Shown piece by piece: positions 46,458 to 60,900 of a stretch of 64,000 bases of DNA; position 1 is the first letter of the stretch, and every line of letters starts with the position of its first letter. A program made the translations under genes and the position numbers. This DNA is from Cyanoderma ruficeps (Eukaryota; Chordata; Aves; Passeriformes; Timaliidae), in NCBI GenBank assembly GCA_008694505.1, contig VZDJ01000623.1:14348988-14412987 (forward strand), in the 5' to 3' direction. The notes below the pieces were generated by a model. The model had not been told where the DNA came from. It saw only the letters and a program-made list of their open reading frames with translations, and made no database searches.

Positions 46458-49400
46458 TACATACAGATACACATGTAAGCAATTTCTAAGTATAAAAAGG
46501 GCATTACAAATAAACATGAAGCATCATACATTCATCATCCTGGTCACCCAAAACACCCTCCTCTCTCAAGCCCACTGTACCACAAGAACTTAAAGAAGAG
46601 ACAAGCCAAATGCCTCTGACAGTGACTGATTCACAGTTTGGTGATTTGCTAACACCTATGCCCTCCCCAAAGACAGCACTACCCCACCAATGAGATCAAC
46701 TGGCTGACCAGCTGTAGTGCATTTTTTCCACTGAAATGGTTGTGCTTGATCAATAAAAACCACATCCTCTCCTCATCCTTCTGGCCAAATGTTTAGGAAT
46801 CAGGGTTCTTGCTAAAATTCTGTACATTGTGCTAAATTCACAATTGTTGGGGAAAAGATAGCAGACCTTTGTGGGAAAAACTCCAAGACAGAAAATTCCT
46901 TTAATGCTGCGACTTCCCTGGCATGGAAATCACAAACAAAATACTGCTGTTAGTGCTTAAGCAGATTTTTTAAACTGCAATTCAAACTATAGTTGATGGT
47001 ATAAAATATACTTTGTTCATGCTGTAAAAGAAATTATGTGCTTCAATGTTGATTTGATAGTAATCAAAGCTGAGGGTAATTCAGGTTTTCTCCTGAGGAA
47101 ATGAAGATGCCTTTGTAGCACCTCTAAAAATTATCATAGCTTTCAGGAAAGAGGAAATGTTTTAGATTCAAAAGTCTAAAGGTAATGCAGAGCACGACAA
47201 ACTTGTCACTTAGATAACATTACAAAGGGAAACAAGCCAGTAAACATAAAATTAAAATGCCTACTCAAAGTATTAATGAATTCAAATGAGAACTGGGTGA
47301 GTCTTTCTGTATAGATCAAAAGCAGTTTGAAAAAAACTCATGATCTGCAAATTCACAGAACAGCCAAATATGTGCAGCAGAACAGAGTGAAGTGGAAATA
47401 AAAGAGCAGAAAGAGCCTTGTCCCACATTGACAGCTGAGTGACTGCAGCTGCTCCAATCTCAGGGTTTGGGGTTTTTTTTTCCTTTTGTAAACAGCTGTG
47501 GAGAATAAAATGGATGTGACATATCTGCAGTGCATCTTATTATGCTAAAAACTATGGCATATTTAAAACTACTTCCCTAATATCCAGAGATATACTTGTC
47601 ACTCCCAATCAGCATAGTAACAAGCGCTGGGCTTGCTCCATACTCTCATTAGAGGGCCTTTTCTCCACTAAAATGTTGGCTTCAGAAGTTAGTTTTTTCC
47701 CCCTTCAGTGCTGGCTCTGTATGGGGGTGAGTGGTAACCCTTTCTTCCCAACACTCTGCAAGAGCTGAGGGCAATGGCAGTGCCTGAAATCATAGCAGCT
47801 CTCCCCACCGTAGACCAAGTATTTTATTCCTCCTCTATTAAAATGTAAAACTGGCATTCCCTCTCCTCTGCTTGCCCTTCTGTAAAGACTCAGCTGCTAG
47901 GACACTGCTTTTACTAAAGCTCCATGCCAATGATGCAACCTCAGCCCTCAAGACATTCACAGCATCCCCCCAGCGACAGCTCCTCCTCCACACTGCCCCA
48001 AGTCCCACTGGATGGAGAGCAGCACCCACCTACTCACTAGAGGGTAACTCATTTGCACCAAACTCCCATAAATTCTTCATGTCTGAATCTCTTTTATTGG
48101 TCCTGCAGGAAGGGAAGTATTCCTTGTAGGTTGCCCTGGCTGGAAGGGGCTTATTGAATTATTAACTTTATGTCCATAGTAAGAATCTTGAGGTGGCACA
48201 GAAAATGAGCCTCTGATGCTCTTCTTTCTAACTAAAGCCGGAGTCAAATCCAGTGGTTCATGCAATCAGCTCATCCCTCCACAGTGCTTGAGGCATGAGC
48301 AGTAATTAGAGAAGAGCAGATTCACTGATGAGAGGTACTAGAGGAATCAAGCTTTGAGAAGTGCCGAGGTTTGCATTCAAGTGACGCCAGACACTTCAGA
48401 GCCCTTGACTGCTGCCCATGAAAACATAAGAATATTTTAACATCCCCTATGGCCCCAGGGAACCGTGCACAGCTAACACCATGACTGACACAGGTTTTGG
48501 CCATGTCATTTTTTGCCTGAGGACCAGGCATTCAGAAAATGTTCACCAGGGGCACCACTACTGTGTACTCATAAGTGCATATCCTTGAGAATGTTATCCC
48601 AAGATAAACAGAAGTGGAAAAAGCAAAGGTGCAAATGTAAAACTGGCATCTGTTTTTGAATAATATTGTAGCACTAACTAAAGCTAAAAGTATCTTCTGA
48701 GCTTACTGGAAAAGGATAACTTGTAAAAAAAAAAGTGGTCACATCCACCAAGTGTTAATTGCAAGTTATTAATGTGAAAACAGAGACAATCTCCGAGTAA
48801 ACCCAGCTCCTGTTCATCCAGACAATCTGAGCTGCTTACCCTGGCGGTGCTCCTAAAACCAGTCTAATTTTTCACTGACAATACTTGCAACCTAAATTAC
48901 ACCCACTGCCATCTCATTTTCTGCTCTGTCTGGGTTATCTTGCCCCAGTTATCCCACTGCATTTGAAGGAGCAAGCTTTAGAGGTGAGTTTTTTCTCCGG
49001 CTATGTGGCTCCCACTGGGAAAGAAACACATACCTGTGACTCACGTGGCATAGTTTTTACTTCTGGTTCAAGTTACAGCTCGTTCACGTGGGGGGAAAGG
49101 TTGTGATGGCATCTGTGAGTGAGGACAGCTGGTGATCTATCCCAGCTGGATATGGTTCAGTACAGCAAAGGCAGCTTTGGGTCAGGTGAGAGAGGTGGTG
49201 ATGAGAGGACTAAGCCAGAGCAAGGCAGCGTGCTGCTTTGGGAGCCCTGCATCATGGTCAGCATGACTACCCTGCTGTCTGCTTTCCCAGCCAAGACAAA
49301 CCCTAAACTGAGGCAGATGTGAGATCAGTAACATTTATGGTACATTTAACTACAGCTCAAGTGGATGATTGCATTTCAAAGACATCACCAGTTCTAGCTG

Positions 49401-52400
49401 AGGCTGCTCTGCTTAGGATGCACTACTTGCTTATAAGAAATCAAGCTATTGTTTCCTCATCATTCATCATCATAAGACAAGACTGTCCTTCAAAATGACG
49501 ACCCTTGAACAGCAGCTACAACAATTATTACCCACAGCAACAAGAGGATAGGACTGATCCAAGGAAAAAGGTTGATGTCAAACCCCAAATTTGTTGAGAT
49601 AACAAAGTTTATAAAAAGAGGATGAAAAGATTTTGATTTAACATGGTTTTCACTACTAGAATTGATTGGAGAATTTCATTTGGCTCCAGAGGGTTTTCTG
49701 GTGACCCTGTATGTACAGAGACATTTAAAAATGGACAGAGAGTTTCCATACTTGCTCACTGGGAATTCACAAAGTATCCTCTAGAAACACCTTTTTCTAA
49801 CTGAATTAATGCAAAAAAGGACTTTGTTGGTAGGTTGATAGGAGCCAATCACATAAGTATATTGGGTGCTTTGACACTAAAAGTAAAAGAATGCAGAATT
49901 TCAGACTAACTTTCAAAGCAAAGCTTTATGAAAGCTCAGAGCAATCAAAATCTAATCCATAGATACAATTTTAAAAGAGGATGGGATGAATAAAATCCTG
50001 AGCACATGGAACCATCTCTTTACTTGCATTTTCTACTCCAGAGAATCATCTTTCCATTGCAGAAACGGCTGTAGCATTCATTCTGCCCCACAGCCAGAAG
50101 AGGGTTTCTGTGCTAGTATGTCCAGCTGTATCTAACCCAGAGGGCACCACAGGTTCCCAAAGGGCAGTGTATCCTGCATGTTTGTTCGGCCTGTTTCAAG
50201 AGCTGGAGAATTTCACCTATTTTCCAATTGAATTCAGTCTCTTACTGCAGGAATCATGCCAGCTCAACATTTCAACCTGATTTACAGACAGTCCATATTG
50301 GAAAGAGAAGACAAGTGGAAAAGCAGCTGAACAAACAGCAGTCCTTAGGGATAACAAACAAGGTGAAACCCAGTGGATTTGACTCTAACTAATTGCATCC
50401 CTTGTCAGCAAAAGCTCTGGAAAGCCTGTTGTCCCATGTGTGTGCACCCACCGTGCTTCTGCATCACTAATTTCGACTTTCCCTCTTTTCAAATCACTGT
50501 CTCCTGTGTCAGCCCCAGTCTGCTGCTGTTATTACTGATGCTGAAGGAATTCGATAGCCATTAACTGCTAAACCTAGACTAGCAGGAGCCAACTGTTACC
50601 AACACAGCCATCTCCAAAAAAAAAAACCACCACAAACAGCACCAGCAGGCTGGCAGATTTTAAGGGCCGTTTCATGTGTTCTACAGCAAAGAACAAAGTA
50701 TCTTGCCTGACAATTTGTCATGTGTGGTTTTCATTAAATAATGATCACAGAGCCATTTAGCATTCAGCACAAACACGTATCTGACTGCACGCTCAAACAG
50801 CTTACCTGGAGGTCAAATCGAGACTTCAGGGTTTGAGGTAGGAAGAGGCACCCAGCATCCCCTCTCTTTACAGAGCTCATAATTTCACTTTTTTTCCATC
50901 TTATTTCTTTGACCTGAACAGGGTTTTTTTTTTTATTTGGGTTTTTCGTCCCCTAGCACTTTCATAGGGGAACACAAATATGGACAGAATGGAGTCATGG
51001 CTTGTCTCACCAAATTCTCAATGTCAACACCCAATGCAAAACTTCACAGCAAGTACTTCACACCCAGTGAGCTGAAGCACTTAATGTTTGGTGGTTTGCT
51101 CAGGATCAGCCTGACTGAATCAGTGACTCCCACTGGAAATCAGTTTAGACCATCCAGTTCTCAGAGATGCTTCTATTAATCTCTGCAAACAGACTTGGTA
51201 GATTAAGCAAACATCTGTTGATCATCCCAGCATTGGCTTCTGCTTGGACATGATCATTGTGCTAAAAATGACAGGAAAGGGTCTCCTTACAGGACTAGTA
51301 CAAAAATTAACATTCAGCCAGAAATAAGATTACTCCATGGCTGTGAATATATCACCTTCAAAACACATTCAAATCCAGCAACCACACTAAAACCTTGGGT
51401 CTTGTGATAATAGAGAACATTTCCAGTGAAATTTAGCCCCATTATATCAATCCTGGATGGATTTTGGATACTTTATCCAGCAAGCATCACATGGCTTTTA
51501 CTGACAGTTCTCTCAAAAATCTAGCAAGGTGTTTAGTTGGAGAGCTGATTATCACATAATTGGGATTTTTTATTTTTCAAGATTCTGCAGTTGGTAAAGT
51601 TCCTCTTCCGGTTGGGAAGCCTTCGGCTTTGGATCAGACTGTAGAAGAGAAGATAAGCTCTCAGTGCAACAAGGAAAGTTTGGCTGTATGCACTACAGAG
51701 ATATTCAGAGGTGTATACAAGTAACTCCAGTAAGGAGTTGCTAAAATAAAACACCACTTCTTCAACAAGAGACATGTTTGCAAACAGCAGAAAGAGAGGT
51801 CAGTCTCAAACTACAGCTTTGGTTTATGACCATGTAAAAAGCATTGCACATACCACCATCATTTCCTTTCAACTCTTTAAGTCTACACAGAATAAACACT
51901 GAAAGGAATCAGTTCAAATTTGACTGGAAGAGTCAGGTTACTCACTTGAACATCAGCCCAACCACAGCACTCCACCCTGCCACAAAAGCACATCGCTGTC
52001 TAGAGATGGAGTCCTCACACAAAGATTATTACACTAGCAGTAAAAAGAATCAGTGCTTTGAGGTTGCTAGTAGGCAGCTAGTCTCCAAAATAGTCACCTA
52101 TAGATTAGGAAAGCACTGGGAAAAGATTTAGGCTTCTAGAAATCTCAGAGTAAATATCCAAGAAAATAAAGTTAGCTGTTTCTGCTATTTGACCAGCGCA
52201 GTTTGTTCAGTCATGTTCCAGTTCCAGAAGTGATGCAAGGAGCACTTTAAAATACATTTATAGTGCTACTTGGCAGGGATGAAGGGTAGCTGCCCAGCTT
52301 GGATCCTTTTGGAAACCAGGCTGAGTAACCCATGGATGTTTTATTGGGCAGTCTCCTTCCTCTTTATTTAAGCTGATCAGACAGCTCTGCTCTATTTGTT

Positions 52401-53846
52401 ATCAACTATACGCTGACAGGTCCAGTTTCAGGGAGTAAGAGCTACTACAAATTAAATACACATGGTATTGATTTTCAACTGGAGTGTTACCTGCCATGGA
52501 ACACCCTGAGCCCAGCTCTAAAGACCTACCTAAGAGCTGTGCAGAATCAGCTCTCTTGGAGTTGGGCGCTCTTCACAAGCTCAAATGAAGCTGCATTTGG
52601 CGATTTGGGGAATGCTCAGGAAGAAAGATACTGCCCTTCAGCACAGGCTGTATCACATGGTACAGCACAGCAGAAGCCACCAAGTCCCACACATTTCCAA
52701 ATTCTCCAGATTACAACATGAGGAGAGACTGAAATGGACCAGAGCAGAGCAGCAGATGATGTGTTCCCCAACATCTCACACTCACAGAAGCTCTTTGCTA
52801 AATGTTACCTAAACGACAGAGAGGCTTCATACCACAACTTCCACATCTTCCTTTTACCACTAGTCATAAAAATGACCTAAAAATATCAAGAAAATATTAA
52901 AAATGGCCATATGACAAACCAATACCCCCTCTCTGCGACAGAGTCAACTCCCCGTTACTTATCAAAGGCACAACATGATGCAGCCCAAAGAAATCTTTCC
53001 AGGAAACAAAAAAAGCATTTCAAAATGCCTCTTTCTTTTAAATTGCTATATTTTTCAAGAAGTACTTACTGGCAGCTTTTTATGTCAGTACAAAAGCTCT
53101 GTTACAATCTTCAGTAAAAGCCAAATAACATTAAATTGATTAACTCTAAATTGCAGCGTATCACAGCCATGTAATCGCCAGGAGAGCTTTATCCAGATTA
53201 GCTAAACTGAACTCAAACTCCTAAATATAATTGTTTATGTGCGCATTCACTATCTTCTGATTTTGCTTCCATGCCAACGTGTAAATTTGCAATGCATTGT
53301 ATGGCACTAGAGGTGGAGCAGCATCACTAACTCCAGGGTGCTTCCACTTCAGAGGTTCTGTAGGAAGAAGTTGCTTAAACAGTTACATGTACCAGAGTTT
53401 GGGATTAAGGGTACAAAGCATCAGGTAAATAAAACGACTCCACAGCCCTGAACCTAAAAGCTACCCTAGCAGAGAGACCAGATGCCAAGAGGAGACCTTT
53501 AAGAGCACCTTTGACAGCAGTTCCACAAGGTGAGAGCTGGATGGGGCAGACATGGAAGGACATCACTTGCAACCCATTCCTATTTCCACTTACCATCAAA
53601 CAAACCCTCTACAAATTTGTACCCCTGCCTTCTAACAAGAGCTGTATCTGCAGGGTTTGTTTTTCAGCTGGACACATTGCAGACTGCCAGTTCAGACTGT
53701 GCTTCCTTTGAACCCTTCCACATCATCCATGCACACACAAGACTTTGGTCATGTCTGGTGCACTTTTGCCAAGTCCACCAATAATCTTTCCCAAGGCTAA
53801 TTTTTACACCAGGACATGACTAATTAGAGGAGGAATGGTTAATTAA

Positions 53847-53862
53847 TTTATTTATTTTTATT
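53847..53862 (-). terminator. RAB30: Cluster of three AATAAA, candidate proximal poly(A) of RAB30
   Basis: Three overlapping or adjacent AATAAA hexamers on the minus strand (53862-53857, 53856-53851, 53852-53847) lie about 860 nt past the RAB30 stop. CCTGGTGT lies some 40 nt downstream. Confidence 0.4.
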
Positions 53863-54719
53863 TCTGGAAAGTCTTTTCATCCTTTGCTGGATATCAAAGA
53901 AGCACACAGTCCATTCCCATTAGGTTCAGGCCTAGAAAAAGAGGTAATGAGATTTTTTTTTATTTTTATGAACAGTGCTTATTAGTGTTTTTTTCCTACC
54001 CAGTCTAAGTTACACATTCAGAAGACAGTAATGTGGTAAGACTACATTTGGCCTATGGAATATTTGCTGAACTGCTAGCACCAAAGAGAACAACTGAGCC
54101 GTATCCATGTCTTCTTCAACCTTGAAAATGCTGCTATATGTAACTTTTTTGTTTATTCCACATTCATGAAAGTGCCTGTAGATGAGAGACATAACACTAT
54201 TTCAAACACCAGGGTCCTCCATGGAGACAAGGGGCAGACATTATGTACACACCCTAAGAGCTCGCTCGCTGACAGCCCAGAGGTTGTCAGTATAGCCCAA
54301 AGTCAGCGTTCATTGTTGCGTTTCTCCTCACTTGGTTTTACTTTAAAAAGGATCAAACACATTGTTCTGTAAGAGAGATTTTGATCTCTTCAGTATCTTC
54401 AAGAAAGGCTGGTCTACTCTCCCACAGAAGGAAACAAAACAGCTCATATTCTGCATTACATGAAGCACTTGTGCAACTCTTCCTTTTCTGACCTGCTCCA
54501 CAGACTGCAAGAAAAAAATGAAATTTAAACCCTGTAGTATTCTGCTACATTGCCATGCAGCTGGAGCCATCAGCCTGCCATGTTTCCAGGACTGTAACCT
54601 GACTCTGAGTAAGCCAGATGGGTCAGATTGGCAGGAATTCCTTCAAGTAGATAAATCCCAGCATAGAAAAGAAAAATCCACTTGGCCCACAGCAGAAGGG
54701 GCAACCACATGCCAGTTCT

Positions 54720-54970
54720 TTAATTAAAATTACAGCAAGTCAAGTAGCTGATACTTTTCCCCTCTCCTGGTAAGGGGGATGAGACATTGTTCACAAGGGT
54801 GTTCTGTCGTGCCTCGCTGATCAACCGGCAGGCCAAGTCCAGGAAGAGTTTTTCCACATTATCCGATTCTTTTGCTGACGTTTCAAGATAGTACATGTCC
54901 TGTGCTTCAGAAAACTCTGCAGCTCTTTGCTGGGAGACTTCCCTCTTATCAGCTAAATCAATCTTATTAC
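54720..54970 (-). CDS. RAB30: RAB30 coding exon 4 (terminal)
   Basis: This exon is 251 nt, acceptor TCAATGCAG, ending in TAA. It encodes (G)[23 protein letters not shown] (in part), [22 protein letters not shown], and the hypervariable tail ending CCNFN with the prenylated cysteine pair. Confidence 0.98.
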
Positions 54971-57900
54971 CTGCATTGATAAAATATTTTAGAAAATGAG
55001 TTAATTTGATTTCAAAACCAAGAGCAACTGAGGTCTATAAAGGGTAAATGAGAGTTTGGTTTGATATATGTATGGACAGTGGTTTGGATATGTAACTCCT
55101 AGTGCTTGCTCTCCCCTCCAAATAATGAATTTCCTGAAACACCAGAGTCCATTTAATATCAGCTCATGTAATGAAATATGCCCTGTGAACATCCAAGCCA
55201 GTTTGCATTAATTTAGCACCAGTGCATCTGTTTGCTGCTATCAACCAACATTAAAGGATTTCCATGCTAACATCTATTGAAAAATCTCCTGTGCTTGCTC
55301 TGAGGAGCACTTAAAATGTCAATTATAGCATATGAGACACTAAATGTGATCTTCATCAGAGCTTTTTAAAAAGCCTGGCGTGGAAGGAAGGTTCCCTATT
55401 TCAATATTCCAGAATAGGATTTGGCTGTGGAGGCTGGAAGAGGGATGGGCTTGAGCGGCACTTGCAGAGTGAAGGTGGGGTGAGAAACCAGCCCTTTGGT
55501 TCAGAGAGATCTGTCCAGCAGAGAGCTGATTAAAGCCTCAAGCAAGCATCTGATACAATTATACACTATTGCTGGCCACTTAACTTCAAACGTGGTGTTC
55601 CTGCCATGAATTAATTTTACAATGAAGGTAACAGACCAGGACCTGCAATAACAGGACGCTCTGTCCACAGACTCAGCAGGTTCAGGAGGAAACCTCTCCT
55701 GGCCCCACTCCTACTAGCAATTTTGTGAGAGCTCGTGGGAGGAAAAGGTGGTGTTTTCACCAGCAAGCCTTCTCTCATTGCCTTCCCCTCATCAGAGACC
55801 TCTTTTCCCAATAAAGCAGTGCCTTGGACCCACTGAATGCACTGAAGTTACCCTTCTAAACAGATTATCACTAAACACAAGTAATTTATGGGTGTCACCA
55901 CCTTCAAAGCATGTGTCATGACTAAAATATGATTTATATGTTGTGCTGTAGATGCTAGCAATTAACTTAATGTTCACTGGAAAAATTAATGTACATTTGT
56001 TAGTCATTTATTAATTATTTCTGCACCATTTGTACCCAGGCCATACTCATGGAGGATGAGTTTCTTGTATGGAAGCTCTATAAACCCCACAGCTTACTTA
56101 AAGTAGCACTGGGGCATGTTAAACTTAAAAAAATTTTTTTTCTCCTTTAAAATACACTTTTAGACACCTCTTACAATGACCTAGATTTTCTCATTTAAAT
56201 AGCAAACTATTAAAGGTGATACTGCAGCATGAAACTTCTTAGCTTTTTCCCAAGTTACTTTTCCACTGTTCTTTATATATTCTTGGACCTTTAAAAGCCA
56301 AGTCCCAACTATGAGATGCTGAAAGCAGAGCATGGAAAAGCACTGGTAGGCAAAATAACCTTCCCCTTGCTTGTAGCAGACAGATGGCCTGAGGTCTGTT
56401 TTGCCTTGAGTTGAAGCTCTACAGATTAATATAAGATTCAGTCGTTTATTTTTAGGCTCCCTAAAATCCATGCATGAACATCCAGTTTTCCAGCTCTGCC
56501 CCACCTATGAATGCTATGATCCACACAACCGATGTGGTTCCCAGACCCTGACTGCTTAAGACAGGACTGCTTGTCCCACATCTATGGAGTGCAGAAAGCT
56601 ACAAACATCACCAGCTCCAGCAGGTCCTCACTTATTTGTGGAGATCCGAGCATGGAGTCACAAGGGGAACTGCTCCATTCTTAGCTCGGTGGTAGCTGCA
56701 CCATCAGCAGTCCCTTATGGGACTGACTGGTGAGAAGCATCCCCCTCTAAAGCACACAGCCCCAAAGCAGGAGCACACTTCAGGAGGCGGCCATGGCACC
56801 CTGAACTCCACTCTGAGCAAGCTGGGGCTGTTTCCAGAAGGAAAGGTCGCAGCACTGCATTCAAGGCATGCCCAGCTCGCCCCCTGAGGCAGCCCCCTGA
56901 GGTGAGGGGCCACGGTGTCTTACCGACGAGCACGGTGATGACCTTGTTGCTGGCGTACTGCTCGATCTCCCGCAGCCACTCGGGCAGGCAGCGGAAGGAC
57001 TCCTCGCAGGTGATGTCATAGGTCAGGATCAGCGCGTTGGCGCTGCGGTAGTAGCTCTGCGTGATGGACCGGAACCGCTCCTGCCCGGCCGTGTCCCAGA
57101 TCTGCAGCTTTTGCCAGAGAAAGGAAGGGTGGTCAATGGCAAATGAAAAAGAAAAAAAAAAAAAAAGAAGGTTATTTAATTTTTTTATTATATTATATCT
57201 TTTTATTTGATAGCAGCACCATTTTGACCTAAAAGAAAACCCCTTCAGGGTAAAACCAATGCTCGGAAAGCACTTTGCTCTTCTCTCTTTGGCTTCCCTT
57301 CCCCCAGCATTATTTGTTTCTGTTCCTGCACTTGTGGATTGAAATGCAAGGCACAAAGTCAGCTGGCACTGGGAGCTGCAGGTCTGTCAGCTTCCATGCA
57401 ACTTCTAGCATCTCCCTCTGCAGTGGGCAGAACTGCCAGCCTGGAGGGGCTGGAGGGAGAAAGTCACTTTTCCTTCCCACCCCGATGTCTAAAAACAGCA
57501 GCTTCCACTCCCAAGAAGGAGTAAGAATGCCTCTCCTCTAGCTCATGGAGCTGGTTGCAGTTATCCAGAGTATTTTTGGAGTTTATTGGAAGAAGCCAGG
57601 CAGATCAAAATCCCCCTACAACCACACAGTGCTCTCTCAGCTCATTGGGCAGTGAGCTTTGGTAGCTGCTCATATCTGGAAAAGCTTGCACACAGCTTTC
57701 ATACTAACGAGTCCCTCTCCACTGAGTTTATAATGCTATTTCAAAAGCTGGAAAGTATTTTTCCCCAGAAATCCATAATTTATTTTCAAATTTGAAAACT
57801 CTTTTGGTAAACAGCTCTGCTCCCTCATTCTGGATCCCAGCAGACATGCAGGGGAGGCTGCCCAGCACAGAGGCAAGAGAGTCATGGCTTGGGCACTGCT

Positions 57901-60900
57901 AAATGAGCTAACAGCCAGAACAGCTCTGTTCTCTGACTCACTCCTGCTTTCCTCTCTCATTAAATGTTTATTCTCACAAGCACAGCTTACTCAAAAAGTT
58001 TCAGCTACAAGACCACTGAAAGAAATCTGTTTGCCTTCCAGATTCCAGAAGGCTCATTCCAATGCCCAAATATATTCTGCAAGGCTTGGTCACTGAAACT
58101 CTAATTTACTGCACTGGTGGGGCAGGAGAGGGACTTTAAAACCCTGTATTGGCCATGTGAAATACAGCAGATACACCAGCTAGCACTTGCTAAGGCTCTG
58201 TGACACACAATCCTGCCCCAAGGTGATTCAGAGAGGACACTTGTGCATTCATCAGATACTTGCAGGGTGGCAGACTTTTCATTTAGCTTGCAGAGCTTCC
58301 CTGAACCATCCTTGCCCCTGAGATAGCTCAAACTGCCACAACTACGTCCAATATTCTCTTAAGAACTTTGCACCTTCGGTCCAAATTAGTCTTAAAACAG
58401 GGTTATCTCACAGGAGCAACACTTCTAATGCAGACAAATCCTGAGGGTAACCAGTACAACCAGTACAAACCCCAGACCTCATATACTGGTGATGTTCTAA
58501 AGGCTCCAGGAGACTTTGACAGAGAACCAGATGTTTGAAGAGGAGAGGTATCTGAAGTGGATGGGATTGTTCAGAACAGGGTGAACAGTCCCCCAGGACT
58601 GCTTTTCTCCCTCTAATGACCAGGGGAGTCTTGAGGCCACTGATTTAAACCAATTCCACCTCCAGTACAGTGATTAACCAGTAATCACTGTTCAGTGATT
58701 TACAAGCTGAGATCCTCTAAGTTGCTTCACTGGAGCTGTTTTTGGCTGAGAGAAACATCTCTGCTGTCTGAGGGGCTTGGGACAAGCAGCATTCACGTCC
58801 TGGCCAGCCCTGATAATGAGCATCACAACCAGCAAGCTGGGCACCAGCATCACCGAGGCTACACATGATCCTCGTGGTCCTTGCTGCTTCCCTGCCTGCT
58901 GCTCTGGCCCACTTGCACAGCCACGTGGTAAGTATAAACTTGGTCTTTATCAGGTGAAGGATTTTCTATCTCTTGTCTTTCACCTGCTCAGGTGGGAAGG
59001 TCTCCTGGGGAAGCAGCACCACTTCCCATAGGTGTGTAAGCTCCTCACATAGCAGAGTAGCAGCTTGCAGCAGCTTGCTGGCATGACCACAGCTCTTAAA
59101 ATATGTCCTAAACTTAGCAACACCACACCCCCATTTTCTTCTTAAAACCATCTGTGGTGCTGTGGTACAGGTTAAAAACCCCCCCCAGGGCCGAAAATCT
59201 GCCCAAGTCCAGTGTTTCTATCCCATCACTTAAGCTTGAAAAGAGGTCTCAGTGTCACACCCAGCCACTGTCACACCAGTGCCACTCCTGCATTCGCTCA
59301 CTATTGGGTTTGATAAAGACAGCAAGGGGAAAACTGCTGGGTTTCACTTTGATGCCCCTGAATTTTATGGAGGCAGAGTATGTCCAGGAGCAGCTCAGGG
59401 ACCATGGACACCTAGATATTAGAGGCTCAAATAACTGTACTTTTTCCTCATCTCAGATACTACAGCACCTCAAGAAAAACCTCTGCTAATGAACAAAGTG
59501 GTAGCAGCCAGTATTTCTGGGCTCTGGAACCCAACCATGGACCCCATTAAAGCATGAGATTGGTCTCCAATCTCATGCTTTGTGTGTTTTGGCCCAGGCA
59601 AAGTAGCTCTCTGCCAAGTGATGCTCAGGCTCAGTTTGAGAGTCAGCTCAGGACAAGGACAGTTTCCCAGAAGTGGCTTCCACTCTATTTTAGAGGACGA
59701 AAGAGTTAAAAATATGTAGAACTTTGCCCTTTGGCATTCAACCTGTTGGCTGAAACACAAGTACTGTGATCAGCTCAGCTTCTCCCAAATCTGTAACTTG
59801 GCAAAAGTGGAAGATGAGCCTTCATTGTGCACACAATGAACCACACAAGTCCAGACATCTGTTCTCCCCAATGGCCATCTTGGGAGCTCACAGGAGACTA
59901 CTTTCCTCAACACATCCCAGTGGGAATGCAGCAAATTTCTGCTTACCAGAAACACAGTGAGCAGAGGTTGCACTGAAATGCTTCTTTGGGCTTCCTCAAT
60001 CTGAGCCAGGCATGACCTTACTGTCTCCTAAGCAAGGACAACAGTTTTGCAAGGTCTCCCTGTTCCATTTTCTCCCCTCCAGTAGGTTCACTTTAACAAT
60101 CCTGATAGTAATGGTGGGGAGGGGCACACGGATTGTCAGACCCTGCATTGCCCAATCCATGCCAGACAGCCCTGACCTTCTCTGAGTGTCTTCTAGCAAT
60201 GGAAGGGCTGCAGCAAGAAACCTCAGGTATGGTACTGCCACATGAATATATATTTTAAAGGCTCCTACCTTTACTTTTTCACCATTTATCTCCACAGTTT
60301 TAATCATAAAGTCAACCCCAATCGTGGCTCCTTGCCCTGGCGGGAAAAGGCCCTGGAAGAAAACAAGAGTTTGATTAAACTTATTTCTACAACAAGACAA
60401 AAGTCTTACTGGGTGCCAGACCTCACCCTTTTCCATCTTCAAAACTATTCATCCGTTGTCCCCTTCCCATGACACTTTCATCACATTTAGAATGTGACAT
60501 TTCCCCAGCATGAAAGTTACCATAAATTAAACCCTGTTGTGTTTTCCCTGCCTTATACATTCCTAGTTATGAAACAAGTCATTGATTTCAGAGGTAAGAA
60601 CATAGGAAAAGGAGGAAAAAAGAGAGGGGAAAAGCCCTTCTATACAGTTGGAAGAAGCAGAGGAAGGGTGAGGACCTTCCATCCTACTTCCCAATGCATT
60701 GAAAAATGTGCGAACATCTGTGTGGGATGAGATGCATCTGCCACCTTTTGCAACCCCACACATTCCCTTTTCCCTCTACAGCACCCTATGGCACCAATAG
60801 GCATTTCTGGGAGCTCTCAACAGTGGGGTCACATCTCTGCCCAGCATTTCAGGAGCAAAGCAGAGTACCAGCCATCAGCAGCGCCACAGCAATGGCAAGG

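Larger units (their letters stand above)
46452..54719 (-). other. RAB30: Probable long 3' UTR of RAB30
   Basis: No gene or conserved coding frame is visible over 8.3 kb. The stretch ends at a strong minus-strand poly(A) signal at 46452 and lacks recognisable CR1. It follows the RAB30 stop in the direction of transcription, so a long 3' UTR is inferred; part may be intergenic if the proximal signals at 53.85 kb are used. Confidence 0.45.

Noticed and set aside
57150..57170. Long A tract as a retroposon tail
   Set aside because: On the minus strand it is the pyrimidine tract of the RAB30 exon 3 acceptor, so a splicing role explains it.
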